Below are positions 52,256 to 62,605 of a DNA stretch of 64,000 nucleotides, one piece after another. The DNA comes from Eukaryota sp. TZLM1-RC. Taxonomy: Eukaryota; Metamonada: BaSk clade. The stretch covers positions 4,037,658 through 4,101,657 of the forward strand of contig JAUPSS010000004.1 in assembly GCA_040285825.1 (NCBI GenBank), given 5' to 3'. The number at the start of each line of letters is the position of its first letter. Position 1 is the first letter of the stretch. Both the position numbers and the translations under genes were made by a program. The notes beneath the pieces were generated by a model. The model made no database searches and was not told where the DNA came from. It was given only the letters and a program-made list of their open reading frames with translations.

Positions 52256-53077
52256 CTAAAACTTTTTCAACCCCTGCCTTGATTGGATAGTCTGTAATCT
52301 GGATATACTACCACTGGCTCTGCCACTGCCAAAATTTGTCTTACTTTTTGATGAAGACCCTGAAAATTTCAACCATGAGCTCTTTTTTGATTGTGTAACC
52401 TTATCAAGCTCTTCTTCTTGCTTCTTCCGCTTCAAATCTCTCTCTTCAAAGGCTTTTTGTCTCTTTTCACCAGCACTGAGAGTTAGCCTATGAACTGCTT
52501 CTTTTTTTGATTCTGGAACCGGTTGGATAAATTCAGCCTTGACCTGCTCAAAATTGTTATAAGAAAGAAACTCAACCAAATAGGAAGATTCCTTACTGCT
52601 AAAGCTCCGTTGAATTCTTGCTGGATAAAACTTCTTATCTTGCGAATAACGTGCTAATACAAGATCTCCGGGTGAGAAGAAGCGACCTTCTGGGTGTGGT
52701 TCAACTTCCTGAGCTTCCTTACTCAACTTGATAAGAGGGCCAAGCTCAACAAGCCTAAGAGTTAAGGATTCATCATCAGAATCAACAACAACAGCTTCGG
52801 CATTTTGTCCTTTGTAGCGAGCCATACAGCGACTTCCTACAGTAAAAACGGACTCGTCCAGTGGTTCATCGGGTGGAGGTGACTTTGGCTTTTCCTGAAC
52901 TGGTGTAGAACTACTTTCAGATGATGAGGTTGATAGCGTACCTTTAAGTAAAGAAAGCTTCTCGTCAATCTTTGCAAGTAGATTCAGAAGCTTTTGGTCT
53001 GAAGGTGATGTATCTAAAAGCTTGAGCAGAGACTCTCGCTTTGAAGTGAGTTGTTGTATTATTGCCCCTGCATCCAT
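52256..53077 (-). CDS. SPF30/SMNDC1-like Tudor protein
   Basis: The 273-residue frame has an N-terminal helix pair (residues 1-45, LTSKRESLLKLLDTSPSDQK), a Tudor-like module at about 80-120 (VGSRCMARYKGQNAEAVVVD), a second Tudor at about 131-185 (FSPGDLVLARYSQDKKFYPA), a long basic helix (EKRQKAFEERDLKRKKQEEE) and a W-L-K-F motif near 238. Helix, Tudor, basic helix and W-x-x-F is the layout of SPF30/SMNDC1, a spliceosome assembly factor whose Tudor binds dimethyl-arginine of Sm proteins. Two Tudor modules rather than one is unusual for it; SGF29 is an alternative. The start codon is 5 bp from Fanzor element B. Confidence 0.75.
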   Translation of the reverse strand: MDAGAIIQQLTSKRESLLKLLDTSPSDQKLLNLLAKIDEKLSLLKGTLSTSSSESSSTPVQEKPKSPPPDEPLDESVFTVGSRCMARYKGQNAEAVVVDSDDESLTLRLVELGPLIKLSKEAQEVEPHPEGRFFSPGDLVLARYSQDKKFYPARIQRSFSSKESSYLVEFLSYNNFEQVKAEFIQPVPESKKEAVHRLTLSAGEKRQKAFEERDLKRKKQEEELDKVTQSKKSSWLKFSGSSSKSKTNFGSGRASGSISRLQTIQSRQGLKKF

Positions 53078-53082
53078 TTGCT

Positions 53083-55003
53083 ACAGATATTGTCTATAAC
53101 AATGAAACAAGTGTCCTTTTTACACCAATGAAGAGACCAAGTTTTTGGGAAGTGGAGGAATATTTTCTCCTTGACACCTTTTCCTCTGAACCTTCATCAA
53201 CCTTGGCTCTCTGTCAGTATACCGGGTCTATTTCCACCTTTTACATGTGCTTTTATCACAGCCAACATATTCAGCGAAGCATTTCGATCTCTATTTCACA
53301 AACTTTCGCATGATTTACACATGGTAAGCCCGTAACGAATAGACATCTCATGTCTCTTCCATGGCCTAGGATTTTTGCATTATCGGAATCTTTCAACTTT
53401 TTTCTCCGCTTTCTTACAGTTGAAACAACAGCAACTGGTTCGAAGCTCATCAATTAAAAAGACCTTAAAACCAGCCTTTTTAAATAGAATTCTGAACCCT
53501 TTTCCTTTGGTAGGTTCTTTGATTTTCATGTGTTTTCGTTGTTCCTCGTCTCCGACTCCAATAACTACTTGACCTGGATCACCAATTACTGATTTGAATC
53601 TCTGAATCATCTTCGCCTCAGATCTTGTGCGATTAATCTCAGCCCACCATCTTAGTTTCCTAAGTTATTTTTGATGATAGACTTCACCAACAATACTATT
53701 CACAAAATTCTTTTGTTTAATATAGGCCATAAATCTATCAAACCTGCAGCGTTTGGAATTGAATTGGGATAATGTTGTTTCCCATTCTGCTACAGATTTA
53801 GTTTTTTGTTCATTATTTCTCAAATTGAATGAGTAATCAATTTCGTGGGGAATATTGCTTTCTTGAGGTACTTTTCCTCTTAATAAACTAATTGTTCTTT
53901 CAGTCATTTGATTAATTATACTGCTGTTTAAATCCATCCTTTGTTGTTTCTCTTCAGATGGTTCATATTTGGATAGATCAATCACTCTATCAGTAGAGTT
54001 ACTTAATGTGATCAGAGTGTCATTCCGTATGATGTCTCTTATTTTTTTGGATTTGGAACTTTTCGACTCAAATCTTCGTTGATTTTGAGTGTACCTAAAA
54101 TGAACATATTGATCTCTCTCAGGTTTTTTTGAATGAGTCATTCCAGTAGCTAAATTGGCAGAAATACAGAGTAGATCAGATTTCCCTGGATCAGTAGCTG
54201 CAAGGGTCCTATCTTGGAATTCAGAAGGATTGATGTTGGGGTCATCAATATACTTTTCTTTATCTTTTAATTCTTTTGCAGTTACTTTGTACTTTTTCAA
54301 GTCCATTCTAGATTGAATGAAACTTACTGCTATTCCATCAGTCTCGATACTAGACATCCTGTACTTTGAATTTTCTGAATAAAGTTTAGTGTTTTGAATC
54401 TTATCCATTTTTAAAGAGGTATTCCATAAAAACAAATCAGCAGCTTGATTATTGCATTGGTAAAAAAACCTTGGACCAAGAATGTCCTTGAATTGGGCAA
54501 AGAACAAGTCCAACAAACTTGTCTTGTCAATTCTGATATACGAGGGAATACAAGAATTCGTCAAAGGCAGAGCATGAAAGAATTTGCTCTCCTCATATTC
54601 TAGATAATTATTGATATAAAACATTGCCCCCAAATACAAATTTGATTTTGATGAAAAATCAAATTTTGAATACTTTTCCCTTTTAGTAGTGGGAAGTAAG
54701 AGAGGGATCCGGTCATTAATGAAAAGCGAAGTAATTGATGAGACTTTGTTTCTCATTGCAGAAGTTTCACCATCAATATCTCTACATCCCTCTAGATGGA
54801 GAGGTTCAACTTTACTGATGAATGATGAGAAGTTTTTCTTATCTTGCTTTTTCAGAACATTGTTGTTTCTCTTAACATCATAGAGAACATCAACAAACCG
54901 ATTCAAGTAATCAAAGTAGTGCCCTGGGATGTTATTTGTGAAATTCACAATCAGTTTGTCAATTGTGTAATACAAAATATAACTGATTCCCTTTTTTGAT
55001 AAA
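53083..55003 (-). mobile_element. Fanzor element B (TnpB-like nuclease)
   Basis: Longest Fanzor reading frame of the window: 436 residues (53665-54975) cover the N-terminal part and RuvC-I (TDPGKSDLLCIS at about 54150-54190). The same frame continues after a TAA at 53665-53667 with KLRWWAEINRTRSEAKM, IGVGDEEQRKHMK, FLIDELRTSCCCFNC (Glu, TS and zinc ribbon), then a further TAA, the second C-x2-C (MCKSC) and NRDRNASLNML (RuvC-III). A TGA replaces the Trp codon before NRDRN. Its ends match element A exactly: left ACAGATATTGT, right ...TTTTTTGATAAAA. It would be a guide-RNA directed DNA nuclease if restored. No TIRs or target duplication found. Confidence 0.9.
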
Positions 55004-55044
55004 AAATAGGTAGCACTTACTTACTTTTAACATCCATGTTGATG

Positions 55045-55325
55045 GTCCAGAAATGAACCATTTAATTCGTTTTATTCCTCCAAATTTGAGCACTCACTAT
55101 GTCAAACAGTATTTGACTAAAAGAACTCAGTTTTTGGGGTCAGTACTAAACATCAATAATATTGATGATACTTCCTTCAAGCTTTTAAGTTGCATAATTA
55201 TTTCGCATAATAACTCGTTCATCTATTTCATCAAATGCTGCGTTTTTAGGTGGAATCAAGAACTTCATGTATGAAATTGCTCTAAGGTTTCCATTTCAAT
55301 GGATGTATTTAGTGTATAACTCTTC
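55045..55325 (+). mobile_element. Diverged non-LTR copy 10, left piece
   Basis: The frame reads HLIRFIPPNLSTHYVKQYLT and, after a frame change, AAFLGGIKNFMYEIALRFPF, matching the AAFLGGGKNFVFEFFQRFPF region of copy 2. It stops at the 8-bp repeat AACTCTTC (55318-55325) where copy 9 is inserted and continues at 56599. Confidence 0.7.
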
Positions 55326-56590
55326 AGTTTTCAATATTTTTTTATTTATTCCAACAAAAACAAACTATACGACAAGGTTAAAATTCTATGTCTTCATAAC
55401 CCAAATCAGCCAAGAAGAATTGACTGGAGGTTTGTCCTTCATAAAAGCGTCCAAAAGATAACAAAGCTAAAGATAATATGGGAACAGCACCTTTCAAAAT
55501 TAAAAATACAATTCTGTTTTGCCAAAAACTCTTCCAGTACGTTGTTTCACAATTTCAACAAAATCATCCAGAAAAGACAAAGCAAGAGGTCCAAGCGTTC
55601 CATGAAGGGAAACTGCAAATGGACAGAGGACATAATGAGTATGCGATTCCGCATTCAAGGATAACAATTTTGCTTTTTATTTGTCAATTTTGGCTTTTTC
55701 GGAAACAGTTAAGGGGTCCCTATATTTTGATTGAGCCATTGGAATAAAAGAATCATTACAGACATCAGTGGATCTCACATCTGTATCTCACATGGTAGTA
55801 CCTTCAAGACCTTCAAGCATCAAATCACCTGTATTTCGACCAAACGAATTCAAAGTATGTTCATCAACCAAACGGGAAAGTAATGGTTCTAAATAGGAAA
55901 CAATTCTATGTGATTTTGACATACAATAGAGTTGATCTCTTACTGCATCATGAACTTTTGATCGGAAAGTAATAAAATGTTTACAATTGAATAAATGATT
56001 TGGAGAAATTTTTGATCCACATTTACAGATCAAATAATGAGGCACGTTATCAGGCCAAATACAACAACCAAGGCGCATTGTACAAGAAAATTCTGTATCA
56101 TTTAAAAGAAGACCATAAATTTGAGGAATCTGAGTAATTAAACACGAAGAGGAATTGTTTTGGGCATCTAACAAAAAATTTATCTTTTTTGGCCAAGCCA
56201 AGACGAACATTAAAATCCAAGCCTTCAAAAATTATTGTTAACTTTTGTTGCAATTTTTTAACACAATATTTCAAATTAACTAGTGTTCTAGATGGTATTT
56301 CCTGCACATTGTCGGGAAAAAATTTACTCCACATTTCGGAGGGCAGACTATCAAGAGCATTTTGTAGGTCTCTAAGAAAATTATTGCTTGTAAAATTCAA
56401 TAAATTAACATCATTGGAAAAACGGTTGCAAAGTTCAAAAACAAAATTTGTCCCTCCACCAAGAAAAGCAACCTGACAGAGAATAGACGATTTAGTGAAA
56501 TTAATTCCACCAAAATTAGATGATGAAAATACATGACTTCGAATTAGTTCAGGATTGACATCAATCAAAGAAAGAGGAAGGAGGAAAGAA
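55326..56590 (-). mobile_element. Non-LTR copy 9, 5'-truncated, 8-bp target duplication
   Basis: AACTCTTC occurs at 55318-55325 and 56591-56598. Between them the minus strand encodes the C-terminal half of the non-LTR protein: SNFGGINFTKSSILCQVAFL, EMWSKFFPDNVQEIPSRT, the CCHC motif CKCGSKISPNHLFNC and the terminal GYEDIEF then stop near 55380. A frameshift separates 56098-56622 from 55788-56228 and part of the C-terminus is frame-broken. Joining the flanks restores the alignment of copy 10, which confirms the duplication. Confidence 0.85.
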
Positions 56591-56598
56591 AACTCTTC

Positions 56599-57540
56599 TG
56601 CAGTTGCAATGAAATTTTTCATACCTTCCTAGAAAATTTCTCGAATGACTTCTGGAAAGAATTATTTTCTGCAAAAGGTGACGTTACCTGGATTGAAACT
56701 AAAGATTTACCAAACTTTTTAAGAACTGTTCCTGAACTACAGAAGAAGATCATTAATATCGAGAAGCTGAATCACTGAACAACCAAATAAGCATGGCTAA
56801 CAACTCCAGTGATTTTTCTTTGAAATTATTTTGTCTTCTTTGTGTTGTGTGAATTCCTTTCAAAATAGTTCGTCTTGATTGATACCTCACGTTCCTTCCC
56901 GTTTTGAACTATTACTCTCAGTTATTCAATTTTTGACAGTCATGCGAATCAGACTTAATTTACCTCCTCCTCAATGCTTGTCAGATATGAATGTAGATTT
57001 GGTGCTTATGCTTCTTTTAATCACCTTATTTCCTGCAAATTCACTCAAAAAGATCAATTATATACAATGCGGTTAGTGATTGTATTTATGATCTCTTAAA
57101 ATGTGCTCATCATCCAGTTCGTTTAGCACCTCTGTTTGATGAACTTAATTTCAGTTTGAGCCAAAAACGAGGTGACATTCAATGTGCTTATGATTATTGA
57201 TTGTACCGTATCTCTATGGAAAAGAAGATCCAATTCTGACAATCAACTTTTACTCAAAGTTGCAGAGCTTTCCAAGTAATCAAAATACGAAGCCCTTCTA
57301 CAACGTCTCAATTGAGCACGAGGCAGAAACATTAAATTTGTCCCAATTGTTATTTCTATTTTTGGTACCATTGGAAGCGAAGGTCTCAATTTTTTACATC
57401 TTTCAGGAAAACGTCTCAAAGAAAGAGTATATTAGATTTTTTGACTTGGAAAAACAGAATTGAATTTCGTTATTTAAAGCCCTTCCTCATTATATTGACA
57501 CCATTTTGAATAACACAACTGAGTTTTAAAACAAGCGAGT
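56599..57540 (+). mobile_element. Diverged non-LTR copy 10, right piece
   Basis: Continues with FLENFSNDFWKELFSAKGDV and LPNFLRTVPELQKKIINIEK, matching LENLLSDIWIQCFPQNVQEI and LPNLRFCLKKFQHHL of copy 2. Further on are YNAVSDCIYDLLKCAHHPVR, KRGDI and FVPIVISIFGTIG, degenerate counterparts of the endonuclease part. Many frame breaks. It is the most diverged non-LTR copy here. Confidence 0.6.
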
Positions 57541-57723
57541 TGCTATTTAAGTGAATAGCGAAAATCTCCCGTCATTCAATTGATGGGGTTTAGATAGGTA
57601 AAACCTTTTAGTTAAGGTTTGTTGTTTAGTTTTTAAATGTGTCTGTTTCCGGAATAAATATCTTTTTTATGGATTGAAAATATAATACATTTTTTTGATA
57701 CTCTGCTTTACAGTCCACCATCA

Positions 57724-58173
57724 ATGTTCTCTCAACAGACCAAATTAGGCATTGGATTACTACTCATAGGTGGTTTCTTTACTGTTACAGGTGTTTTCCT
57801 TCTTTTTGACACAACCCTACTTATGATGGGAAATGTATTGTCTCTCACCACGTTGTAACCCTAGATATGTTTTCTTGCCTCTCTCTTCCTTCTTCTTGGA
57901 CACAAGCGACTCTTGAACCTATTCAAGAACTGTAAAAAGAGAAGGTATCCAGCTGGTTTTCTCCTTGGTGTAGTTGTCGTTTTGCTTCAATTCCCAACCA
58001 TAGGAATGGGTATTCAGTTGTACTGTGGTCTCTTTATTTTTGGTTCTTTCCTTCCTCTACTACGGGCTTCTGCTTCGAGAACATCAGTTGTAGGAGGGCT
58101 CTTTAGGAATGGTTTGGTCAAGAAGCTTACAAACAGCTTTTCCATGGACAGGGACAGTGTGTTGGGAGTATAA
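57724..58173 (+). CDS. GOT1: GOT1 family Golgi transport protein, two exons
   Basis: Exon 1 is 57724-57834 and exon 2 is 57865-58173, joined over a 30-nt intron (GTATTG...CCCTAG). The protein of about 139 residues has four hydrophobic segments and the family pattern: QQTKLGIGLLLIGGFFTVTG, FDTTLLMMGN, GHKRLLNLF, and RYPAGFLLGVVVVLLQFPTI followed by G and a final FLPLLRAS...PVLG-like VVGGL. GOT1 is a small membrane protein of ER-Golgi vesicle traffic. Length and topology match. It converges with the cold-shock-domain gene. Confidence 0.92.
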
Positions 58174-58249
58174 GTGATAAAAACTTGAATTAAGAAATTA
58201 TTACAGATTTAATTAAACACAAATAAAAAGTATCTACACAAAAAAATAT

Positions 58250-59935
58250 CTACAATACAGAGACATCCTTTGCTTGAGGCTGTCCAGTGGTGGAATAAAT
58301 GAGGGTAAACTTGACCATAGCACCAGCTGATGGCATTGTTGTGGATGAAGAAAGACGGCCAAAGTGAAAATAAACCTCACAATTCAGGTTTGGAGTTTTT
58401 AAGAATCCAAATTCCTTGTCTGGTTTTCGAACAATTCGGGTAACTTCTCCCAGAAGCCTGGTATTGGGCTCAATGTCTGAAACAGATAGGGTGTCTAAAG
58501 ATGCTAAGTCCGTGGCATCAGAGAATGAAGTTGATGGTGAGCCAAGATCTCCCCCAATGCAAATGCAAGACTTTGAATGCCAAAAACCAGATACATGAGG
58601 GGAAATCACCATCTTACAGTGTTGTCCAAGCAGCATTGGCCAATCTCCCTCAGAAATCGATGATCCATTGGCAGCTCTTACGCTTCCAAGCCTAAACACA
58701 ATAACATCATCAGAAAGATTAAACCCTTTTGCATTAACTGGAGATTTTTCCACCAAAGTATTACGAACACAGTTGGGTCCATAAGAAACAGCTACCCCCA
58801 TAGGAACACCCTTCCCAGCCAAAGGTACGATGGCAATGATGACTGCCTTAACTTCAGTATTAGAGTACTGAGTGAGAACTTCAACATTCCTTCCTTGTGG
58901 TTTATCACCTTCCCAGACAGCTTCAAATGTCACTAGCTGTCCTTCTTCGAATAAGGGTTGTTTCTTGCGTTGTTCTCGGGTAATGTAAACCTCCAGGCCC
59001 GTAGAAGACTTAACAAAACCAAACATTGCTCTCCATGAGTAAATATGCCCTGTGTAAATTCTGTTTGGACAGTGTATGGTTTGCAAAGAGGAGACAGGTC
59101 TGGCAATGGTGACGTCACAAGCGGATAAAAGGGTGGTGGCAGATGAGTCAATTTGGAAGGAAACCATGCAGTGGAGAGAAAGATTGGGGGGTCCTTCTTT
59201 GGCAAGTTCAATCACAACAACAACATCAGGCAAAAGAGAACACTTGGCTTTGAAATTCAAGTGTAAAAGCTGAAGTGATTGAGGGTTGGGTACTATTAAA
59301 GCAATACCAAGCTTAGAGTGACACCAAACAATGGTACCAAGGTATCTTGTTAGAGGATAACCGTCGTGACAAGGGACCATTTTGGCATCTCTATGTTTTG
59401 TCATCTCCTTTTGATGGCCTGTTGGTTCTAAGTCGTTGGAGAAAAACACATCACCAAAATACTGGTCCTGGTTAAACTGTTGTTCCAGTAGCTTTTCCTC
59501 ATGATGTAGCATTTGAATGGCCTGAGGAAGGGAAGGATGGTTGGAAACAGTTTGGGTATCCTGGAACTCGCCTGAGAGGGATTGCTTTGTGGGTAGCGAT
59601 GGAGAAGCAACACCAATATCTAAGCCAAATTCCACATGGTTGACACATGGAGGAGGTAATGGAGAAGGGGGGCCTATGGGAGTTGCAGTAGCTGATCGAG
59701 GTGCTTCACTGAGAGAAACAGAAGATCGACGAAGATCTTGCAAGCTTGTGATTTCGTCTACTAGCGATTCCTCCTCGTGAGCAGAGTAAGGGTCCTGACT
59801 CAAAAGCTCACGGGCAGCATCATCAAAAATAAAATTAGCTGGAACTGAGAGTCTACGTTGAGACTGAATCACAGCTGGCACATTCGTAACCGAGTTCGTT
59901 CGTAAGCCGATGAAAGACTTACGAGATGGGTTCAT
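58250..59935 (-). CDS. Cold-shock-domain RNA-binding protein
   Basis: A 561-residue single-exon frame. At least two cold-shock-like modules are visible: about 290-360 (GHIYSWRAMFGFVKSSTGLE, VYITREQ, LVTFEAVWEGDKPQGRNVEV) and the C-terminal 495-561 (GEVTRIVRKPDKEFGFLKT, VYFHFGRL, AMVKFTLIYSTTGQPQAKDV). Each has the aromatic FGF(V/L)K ... VY(I/F)H pattern of the nucleic-acid-binding face. A weaker module may lie at about 200-270. The N-terminal 150 residues are Ser/Pro-rich. This resembles multi-CSD proteins such as UNR/CSDE1, which control mRNA translation and stability. Target unknown. Confidence 0.82.
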   Translation of the reverse strand: MNPSRKSFIGLRTNSVTNVPAVIQSQRRLSVPANFIFDDAARELLSQDPYSAHEEESLVDEITSLQDLRRSSVSLSEAPRSATATPIGPPSPLPPPCVNHVEFGLDIGVASPSLPTKQSLSGEFQDTQTVSNHPSLPQAIQMLHHEEKLLEQQFNQDQYFGDVFFSNDLEPTGHQKEMTKHRDAKMVPCHDGYPLTRYLGTIVWCHSKLGIALIVPNPQSLQLLHLNFKAKCSLLPDVVVVIELAKEGPPNLSLHCMVSFQIDSSATTLLSACDVTIARPVSSLQTIHCPNRIYTGHIYSWRAMFGFVKSSTGLEVYITREQRKKQPLFEEGQLVTFEAVWEGDKPQGRNVEVLTQYSNTEVKAVIIAIVPLAGKGVPMGVAVSYGPNCVRNTLVEKSPVNAKGFNLSDDVIVFRLGSVRAANGSSISEGDWPMLLGQHCKMVISPHVSGFWHSKSCICIGGDLGSPSTSFSDATDLASLDTLSVSDIEPNTRLLGEVTRIVRKPDKEFGFLKTPNLNCEVYFHFGRLSSSTTMPSAGAMVKFTLIYSTTGQPQAKDVSVL

Positions 59936-61237
59936 TCAACTCAAAATCTAAAATTATCTCATTTTCCAACAAAACTTGATAAAATTTCGAATAAATTCCA
60001 ATAGGGTACGAGTCAATGAAAGACAATGTGCGTTAACTTGACTCAAATCAAAGTACTGGCATAAAGGGCCTAATCATCTTTTCTAGTGGAAAATTCGATT
60101 AATAATCCAGTTACTATCAGATTGGATTCATGTCAATATAAAGCAACTTCTCGTCTGTGTGTTACCGAATTCTTTTTTTATTGAACTACAACACCTAAAA
60201 CAATTAAACCAGAACTAATGGGATTAAAATCAATTAACCAAGAATTGCACTACAAAATGCTTGTCTACTTTTTTTCTTGTCATTAGTGCTCATATTCGAT
60301 AAAAGAACCGAGGTAGTCTTTTAAATATAGCAAAATGAAATCACCGCTGCCACAAAAAGGCATCAAATGTCTTCAGTGTTTCTTCTTGAACCAAATTTTG
60401 GTAATCATTCAAAACAATTCCTGCTTCTACTGATAGTCTTCCGTTTATTAGAAAATAAAGAAGCAATAAAAACAAGTGGTCTATTTCTATCAGTATTGGC
60501 TTCTTCGACATCTTTGTCACATTTTCTATGTTTTTCATTCGCTTTATATTCAAGAGCTTCTACAGGATTAAGATTCCTTCATTGAACCAAAGTGTCATTT
60601 GCAACATTACAGGAGACAAAATTAACAATTACTTCAGAATTCTCAATCCAATCACAGTAAATATCTCCTCTAGCATAAGAACTACACATGTTTACTGCCA
60701 GCGTTCCTCTAAGCAAAGGCTTCTAATACATGAAAATCTTGCATTTTTGCCATATTGAAAACAGTGTCCCTGACAGCATAATGTAATGATCAGCGATAAG
60801 ATATCAATTTGGGACAATTTAAAACGGGACGTTAGATGAGCTGTGGGGAATTAGAACAACTACATTTTTTTAAAAAAGATTGGCCAGAAGGGATATTCAG
60901 ATATAATCTCATCTTAGTTACAAAAGCTCCATTACGGGCACATAGCCCAAACTTTCGTGGCACAATGGTGACAAATAGTGATGAATCTGATGACAAGTTT
61001 TCGCATATTCTTTCTAATATTAATTAATGAAGATCTTGAGCTAAAACACCCGATCTGCATAAACTTTAAATAGATCATTTTTATACATTCTGGTCATTCT
61101 TTTTTGTAATATTCGAAGCGTGTATTGTAAATTCAAATCTGTTTCCAGAAATAGCCATCGAATGAATGAGGAAAACATCGATTCCATTTTTCAGCATCAA
61201 TTTTCAAAAATTTTTCATGTAATGCAAAAGTTTAACT
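59936..61237. other. Stretch without a recognised gene
   Basis: Only short frames (60341-60553 minus, 60367-60585 plus, 60836-61027 plus), none with a domain. The first 100 bases should contain the cold-shock-domain gene promoter. Confidence 0.4.
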
Positions 61238-61250
61238 TTGCGTTGTCACT

Positions 61251-62592
61251 TTTTTTTAGTAACAACAATTTTATTCTAAATTTATAAATCAACATCTAAA
61301 AAATCCATCTCTCCTAAAACAAAAACACTAGATGCAACTCTCTCATAGTGAGATCCAAGAGAAAGCAAAGCATCAGAAACCATCTTCAACATCCCCTTAA
61401 AAATAGAAAACACAATTCTATTTTGCCAAAACAATCTGTTGAAATTTCTGCCAGTTCTTTTCTTTACAATCATTTCAAAATCATCCAAAAAACGTAAAGC
61501 AGTTGGTGCAAGTGAACCAAAAAGGGAAAGTACAAATGGATACAAATTGTATTTTGCATGCTGTAGACTGGCCAATTTGGACAAAGGTTCATTGTATTTT
61601 TTGAATTTAAAATTTTCAGCATTTGAAAGGGGATTATGAATTTCAGAATTAACAAGCCTTTCATTTGAGGCATTACAAGGATCAACAGACATTACATCCA
61701 ATAAAATGAAGCTTCCATCTAATCCAGGTAATATGACATCACCTCTATTATTCTTATGAAAATCATTTTCAGCATCAAACAGATTTGACAACAAAGGTTC
61801 CAAGAAGGATTCAATTCTATGAGATTTACACATACAATATAACTGGTCTCTTACAGCATCATGAACCTTGCTTCTAAAAAGTAATAAAATGTTTACAATT
61901 TAACAAATGAGTAGTTGTAATTTCTCGAGAACATTTACAAATTAAATTATGAGGTAAATTATCAGGCCAGATAAAGGAACGAAATCTCATATTCAGAGTC
62001 CAAGCAGAATCGGATAAGAGAGTACCATAAACTTGTGGAATTGTTGTTACTAAGGCAGAAGAAGTACTGTCACACATATCTTGTAAAAGATTTGCAAAAG
62101 CGGGATTCTTTTTCTTGGCCAAGCCAAGTCTAACATCAAAATCCAAGCTTTCAAAAATCTTTGACAATTTTTGTTGAAGTTTTTACAGCAAAACTGTAAA
62201 TTAAATAGAGATCGGTTTGGAATTTCTTGAATTGATTGAGGAAAACATTTGGTCCAAATTTGTGGCGGTAATTTTTCAAGTTCACAAGATAACTCATACA
62301 AATAGGGACTACAATTGGGGACTAACAGATGAGAATTATCAGGAAATCTACGAGAAAATTCATAAATAAAATTTTTGCCACCACCCAAGAATGCTGATTG
62401 ACACAAAATTGAAGATTTAGTAAAACCAATACCACCCAAATTTGCTGAAGAAAATAAATGGCTTTTCAACATTCCTGGTTCTACATCCAATAAATCAGCA
62501 AAAAATTCTGTTCTCAATAAATTAAAAGAACGACAAAAATCTAATGCTATGGAAGGAGCACAAGATCTCAAAATGTGGGTTATTCTCCCACA
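61251..62592 (-). mobile_element. Non-LTR copy 11, 5'-truncated, 13-bp target duplication
   Basis: TTGCGTTGTCACT occurs at 61238-61250 and 62593-62605. Between them the minus strand encodes THILRSCAPSIALDFCRSFN, SANLGGIGFTKSSILCQSAF, QIWTKCFPQSIQEIPNRSLF, the CCHC motif CKCSREITTTHLLNC, RIESFLEPLLSNL, RGDVILPGLDGS then LLDVMSVDP, and a final GEMDFLDVDL then stop at 61282. Two frame breaks (near 62170 and 61860) interrupt it. This family is distinct from copies 2/4 and 8. Confidence 0.9.
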
Positions 62593-62605
62593 TTGCGTTG
62601 TCACT

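Noticed and set aside
53380-54975. Reassigned stop codons to explain in-frame TAA/TGA in Fanzor
   Set aside because: Host genes (uL11, DPCD, GOT1, tryptophanase) use TAA, TAG and TGA as ends with no internal ones, so a standard code is likely.
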